11,659 bases of DNA from Isohypsibius dastychi (taxonomy: Eukaryota > Tardigrada > Eutardigrada > Parachela > Isohypsibiidae): NCBI GenBank assembly GCA_034696485.1, contig JAQIWT010001254.1, positions 1 through 11,659 on the forward strand. Reading direction: 5' to 3'. The notes below the pieces were generated by a model. The model worked only from the letters and a program-made list of their open reading frames with translations. It had not been told where the DNA came from and ran no database searches. How positions within the stretch are numbered: position 1 is the first letter of the stretch; every line of letters begins with the position of its first letter. A program made the translations under genes and the position numbers. Of the stretch, positions 9,047 to 11,659 are shown one piece after another.

Positions 9047-9472
9047 TCAAACGATTCCTCCACAATTCATCGGCTTAACCGCGTCCGGACTTTCAACGTC
9101 GGCATCCCAAGTAACTGATTTCTTTCCACTTGTCTTCACAATTCCCGGGTCCAGGTATACATCAGGTTTGACTTGACAGGACGAGCAAGCTCCTCCGCGA
9201 CTGGATCGCGTCACCAAAATCAGCGTCACAAAACAAAAGCCGGCCAAAATTAGGACGGTATAAAAGAATGATTCGGTATATTCCTCATCCGTCGGCGGTC
9301 GTGGCGGCTCCATTGTAGTGGTGTAAAGATATCCATGACCTTGGGATATATCCGGAAATACGATTTTCAGGCAGAAGGCGAAACTCTGCAGTAGAGCCGT
9401 CACGTTTTTCTCCTCGTCGGAATGCTTGATCCAGCTGCTCTTCTGGAAAAGTTCCTCCATACTTTCGATCAT
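9047..9472 (-). CDS. Putative small single-pass membrane protein with cytosolic PP1-docking-like motif
   Basis: I do not recognise this 141-residue protein. The ATG at 9472 has A at -3 (CGAAAATGA). A sequon NVT lies at residue 23, a Pro-rich acidic stretch (PPRPPTDEEY) at 56-65, and one strong hydrophobic segment at 68-88, followed by R89-S-S-R92, which suggests the C terminus is cytosolic. The tail carries C96-S-S-C99, possible palmitoylation sites, and KSVTW at 118-122, which fits the RVxF docking pattern for protein phosphatase 1. There is no cleavable signal peptide. Size and layout (short N-terminal ectodomain with a sequon, one span, short tail) resemble KCNE/MinK-type channel subunits, but I see no diagnostic KCNE residues, so that is only a hypothesis. 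It has one exon, and an upstream exon is possible. A real gene is likely but not certain. Confidence 0.6.
   Translation of the reverse strand: MIESMEELFQKSSWIKHSDEEKNVTALLQSFAFCLKIVFPDISQGHGYLYTTTMEPPRPPTDEEYTESFFYTVLILAGFCFVTLILVTRSSRGGACSSCQVKPDVYLDPGIVKTSGKKSVTWDADVESPDAVKPMNCGGIV
9209..9271 (-). other. Predicted transmembrane segment of the 141-residue protein
   Basis: Residues 68-88 (SFFYTVLILAGFCFVTLILV) are about 20 uncharged residues. Acidic residues lie on the N-terminal side and Arg residues directly after it. By the positive-inside rule this predicts an outside N terminus and a cytosolic C terminus. Confidence 0.75.
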
Positions 9473-9585
9473 TTTCGACGGGGAAGAAAAATCGGAGGTA
9501 AAAAATTCCGAATGAAGGGAATAATTGAAATGTAGAATGAACCGTAACTATTGATTTTGATATTTCTACTTTGATGCGTTGCTTG

Positions 9586-9591
9586 CACGTG
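9586..9591. promoter_or_regulatory. E-box CACGTG
   Basis: A perfect palindromic CACGTG sits inside GCACGTGTAGCAC upstream of the minus-strand membrane-protein start. E-boxes bind bHLH factors. A single six-base match is weak evidence and could be chance. Confidence 0.25.
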
Positions 9592-10252
9592 TAGCACTTG
9601 AACGATATTTTTTAGCGGGGAAGATACTTTTGGGACTTGCTGTTTGAGGGGAGTTTAGAGAAGCTATTTCGAGGGCGGTTAATGTTTTTGATGTCGGGAC
9701 AAAAGAGTGATCGATTCTGAGTGAGTGGATTATTTAATTCCGCACTTAAACACCCGAAAATGGATAATCAATATTCCAATGAATTATTACCAAAATTGTG
9801 AAACTGGATATGAAAGTTCTTATATTCAATAGCCCTTAATAAAATAATAAAATAATACTTTTCAGATTTATAATGCATATTATTATATTTTTTAAACAAC
9901 GATGTTTCTTTCGAAAACCAGGTCGAACTGCGGCCTGCGTTGTACTGAAAAGGAATACTTTTCTACGGAATTTGTTAACGATAGCAATTTCTATCAAAGT
10001 CATTGTATCGCACATCAGCATTATTGCGTAATTTTGTGTGCTTGACCTGCGCAGTATTCCGGTGTTGTTTGTTGATTTTGACCACACAGTTTGTTTCGAT
10101 TAACCTAATTTCCAAAATTCTACTGCGTCTTAGGCTTTCAGTTAGAAACTATAAATGACAAAGAAAACAGGGGAACAATTGGACGTCAACAAATGAGGGA
10201 CAAACAAGAAGCACTTTTTCCCCAGTTTGCCGAATTTCAAAATCGTCTCACG

Positions 10253-10262
10253 TATTTAAATA
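10253..10262 (+). promoter_or_regulatory. TATA box of the WAP-domain gene
   Basis: TATTTAAATA lies 67 bases before the start codon. Transcription starting about 30 bases downstream, near the ACTCAAAACTCAATTCAATT stretch, would give a 5' UTR of roughly 40 bases. A sharp TATA promoter fits a strongly or tissue-specifically expressed secreted protein. It is the clearest core promoter in the window. Confidence 0.6.
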
Positions 10263-10328
10263 GCTTCTGCCGAACCACTCAAAACTCAATTCAATTTTGT
10301 TATCCATTTCTGAATTGAAAACATCAAG

Positions 10329-11169
10329 ATGTCTTTCGTTCTTGCCTTTATCGTTGCAATGATTGCGATCACTTCCGGCTTGGTTTCCGGTCAGGTTAAC
10401 AAAGCTCCTGCCGCTGCAGGTTTGTAATTATTTATTTGAATGTTATTGCTATCACAACGTCTGTTCATTTTAGTTGCTTCGAAGTCAAACGGATTTCTTC
10501 CCGGTCCAGGTGGCGCTGTAGGTGCAGTCGGAACAATCCTCGCCAATCTACAAGCCCGAAATGTTATTCCCGTTCCTACGATCGACCCTTGTTCGGTAAG
10601 TCAACAAAGCGGCACTGCTTTTAAGTTTCAGCGAATTACCGTAGTTGTTGGCTAATTTGATTGTCAGACTGTAAATTGCGGACCGGAAGCGATGTGCGTT
10701 TCCGGCAACATTGGTGTCTCATCCGTCCAGAACTATGACTGCGTTCCGAAACACGCGATGGTAGGAGGAGTTGTCGGTGGTGCAGTTGGAGGAGTCGTGG
10801 GAGGAGTGGGTTTGGTTGGGAATCCAGGTGTGGTAGGCGGAATCGGATTTCCACAGGAAGGCGGCTTCGCTGGAATGACGGCTGCAGTACTTCCGCTTGG
10901 TAACTATTTGCCTTTTTTTCGGTCCAAAGTTTGCAAGAACGAAGTTGTCCGTTTTTATCCTTGTAGTCCCAAAATGCTTCGATGAGGTGATCATTCGTTA
11001 TCCCGCTACGCGCGACGCCGCACTCGGACTTGGTGGAGTTGGTTCGCCGTTTTGTGCAACACAGTGTATTACTAGCGCGAATTGCGGACCGAAGCAGATC
11101 TGCTGCATGCGAGGATGCGATCGAATTTGTTATCTGCCGAAGAAGGATTTGGTGGATTACACCGGCTAG
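10329..11169 (+). CDS. Secreted WAP four-disulfide-core protein with N-terminal four-Cys module and Val-Gly-rich spacer
   Basis: Exons are 10329-10419, 10474-10595, 10668-10899 and 10967-11169, all GT..AG and in phase, giving 215 residues. Residues 1-21 are a signal peptide, with likely cleavage after LVSG, so the product is secreted. A four-cysteine module follows (C70-x4-C75-x5-C81-x14-C96), beginning DPC and containing NCGPEAMC, like the N-terminal half of follistatin-type modules. Residues 103-131 are Val/Gly repeats. The C-terminal domain has the full WAP pattern: C152, then C178-x3-C182-x5-C188-x5-CC-x3-C199-x3-C203. WAP proteins often inhibit serine proteases or kill microbes; which applies here is unknown. 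The gap from C152 to C178 (25 residues) is longer than usual for WAP, where about 6-12 is common. A TATA box precedes the gene and AATAAA follows at 11358. Confidence 0.87.
10761..10847 (+). repeat. Val-Gly-Gly-rich coding repeat in the WAP protein
   Basis: The DNA is an imperfect tandem array of GTN-GGA-GGN units encoding residues 103-131 (VGGVVGGAVGGVVGG...). Such Val-Gly-rich stretches are usually flexible, elastin- or cuticle-like spacers. Wobble positions differ between units, so the array is not a very recent expansion. Confidence 0.75.
10967..11166 (+). other. WAP domain exon
   Basis: The last exon encodes the complete eight-cysteine WAP core together with the long C1-C2 insert and a short tail (LPKKDLVDYTG). 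A domain confined to a single exon entered in phase 1 is typical of shuffled extracellular modules. Confidence 0.8.
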
Positions 11170-11659
11170 GGAGTTCTACGGAAAAAGTCCAACCGGAAAT
11201 GCCCACATCTGTGCTCCACACGCTTCTAATCACTCCACTTATGCCAACCGAAATACTAATTGTCATTAACCCTGAAATGGAATTACTCATTTGTATGGTC
11301 ATAGTTTAGAGCTTTATCGTACGATGTGCAGCTTCGAAGAAAATTTCCCTCGTTGCTAATAAAACAAGCAAAGCCGAAATGAGGAATTTGATAGAATTAG
11401 AAAGCATATAACGGCGGACGGCAAACTTTGGGGGTTTAGACAGTTGCGTATTGTCTCCTCTATATACTGTAAATGGATTGAAAACGACAAGCCCTTCGGC
11501 TGAGCCTGTACCCGTGGGGGGTTTGAAGAGTGAAATGAATTTACCGTTTCCTGCAAATTCTTTGTTTTGCTTCTTCTGCTGGAATTCGAACTCTGTTCGG
11601 TTGCTTCTGAACCACACAAAGCCTCCCGACTTCTGCAATGGAATCTACCAAGAATGACA
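11170..11659. other. 3' UTR of the WAP gene and right-edge sequence
   Basis: The first 190 bases are the likely 3' UTR of the WAP gene. Beyond the poly(A) signal the strands are open in more than one frame. On the minus strand 11306-11638 is open for 110 codons but begins at TTG. It is preceded by an acceptor-like ...CATTGCAG (reading minus), and a donor-like GTAAAT lies at about 11541-11546. This could be an internal or 3' exon of a gene lying mostly to the right. No domain is recognisable. Confidence 0.35.
11358..11363 (+). terminator. Poly(A) signal of the WAP gene
   Basis: AATAAA lies 189 bases downstream of the TAG stop in non-coding sequence. It is the only canonical signal after this gene within the window, giving an expected 3' UTR of about 210 bases. 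Confidence 0.6.

Larger units (their letters stand above)
9473..10328. other. Divergent intergenic region; promoters of the membrane-protein and WAP genes
   Basis: These 856 bases lie between two divergently transcribed genes. A canonical E-box CACGTG is at 9586-9591, about 115 bases upstream of the minus-strand start. A very A/T-rich segment with repeated AATAAAATAAT-like units lies at about 9836-9900. A TATA box for the WAP gene lies at 10253-10262. A minus-strand open frame at 9836-10087 starts at GTG, has no domain or splice support and looks like chance. I see no RNA gene. Confidence 0.5.

Noticed and set aside
9836-10087. 83-codon minus-strand open frame
   Set aside because: It starts at GTG and ends in an A/T-rich repeat-like segment. 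No splice or domain support.

Overview
The window looks like compact nuclear DNA from an invertebrate animal. Genes are split by short GT..AG introns, mostly 48-140 bp with a few of 190-360 bp. There are AATAAA-type poly(A) signals and one TATA-box promoter, and the encoded families are animal ones (ERp72-like disulfide isomerase, AGPAT5, WAP domain). There are no operons, Shine-Dalgarno sites, CRISPR arrays or recognisable transposons. An ecdysozoan such as a tardigrade or nematode would fit intron size and gene density, but the sequence alone does not fix the phylum.

Layout, left to right. (1) Positions 34-1880, plus strand: the 3' six exons of a PDIA4/ERp72-like protein disulfide isomerase, cut by the left edge. 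Its last thioredoxin domain has an altered active site (CPAC) and the protein ends in KTEL. (2) 1881-2668: convergent 3' region with candidate poly(A) signals. (3) 2669-3268, minus: intronless 199-residue protein with an N-myristoylation signal and a long Gly/Ala-rich hydrophobic core, not recognised. (4) 3269-3716: divergent promoter region. (5) 3717-5677, plus: complete eight-exon AGPAT5-type acyltransferase of 368 residues. (6) 6308-8910, plus: nine-exon gene for a 556-residue, mainly helical protein not recognised. (7) 9047-9472, minus: 141-residue single-pass membrane protein with a PP1-docking-like motif. (8) 10329-11169, plus: four-exon secreted protein with a four-cysteine module, a Val-Gly-Gly-rich spacer and a WAP four-disulfide core. 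(9) 11170-11659: 3' UTR of that gene, plus a weak minus-strand coding candidate at the right edge.

The exon models were built by hand. Splice sites were accepted only where GT/AG sites, reading phase and, where possible, family similarity agreed. The genes do not form an obvious pathway: one works in ER protein folding, one in membrane phospholipid synthesis, one is secreted, and three are uncharacterised. The uncharacterised genes and the two divergent or chimeric proteins (CPAC isomerase, WAP chimera) are the parts most worth following up. Nothing here proves a new multi-gene system.
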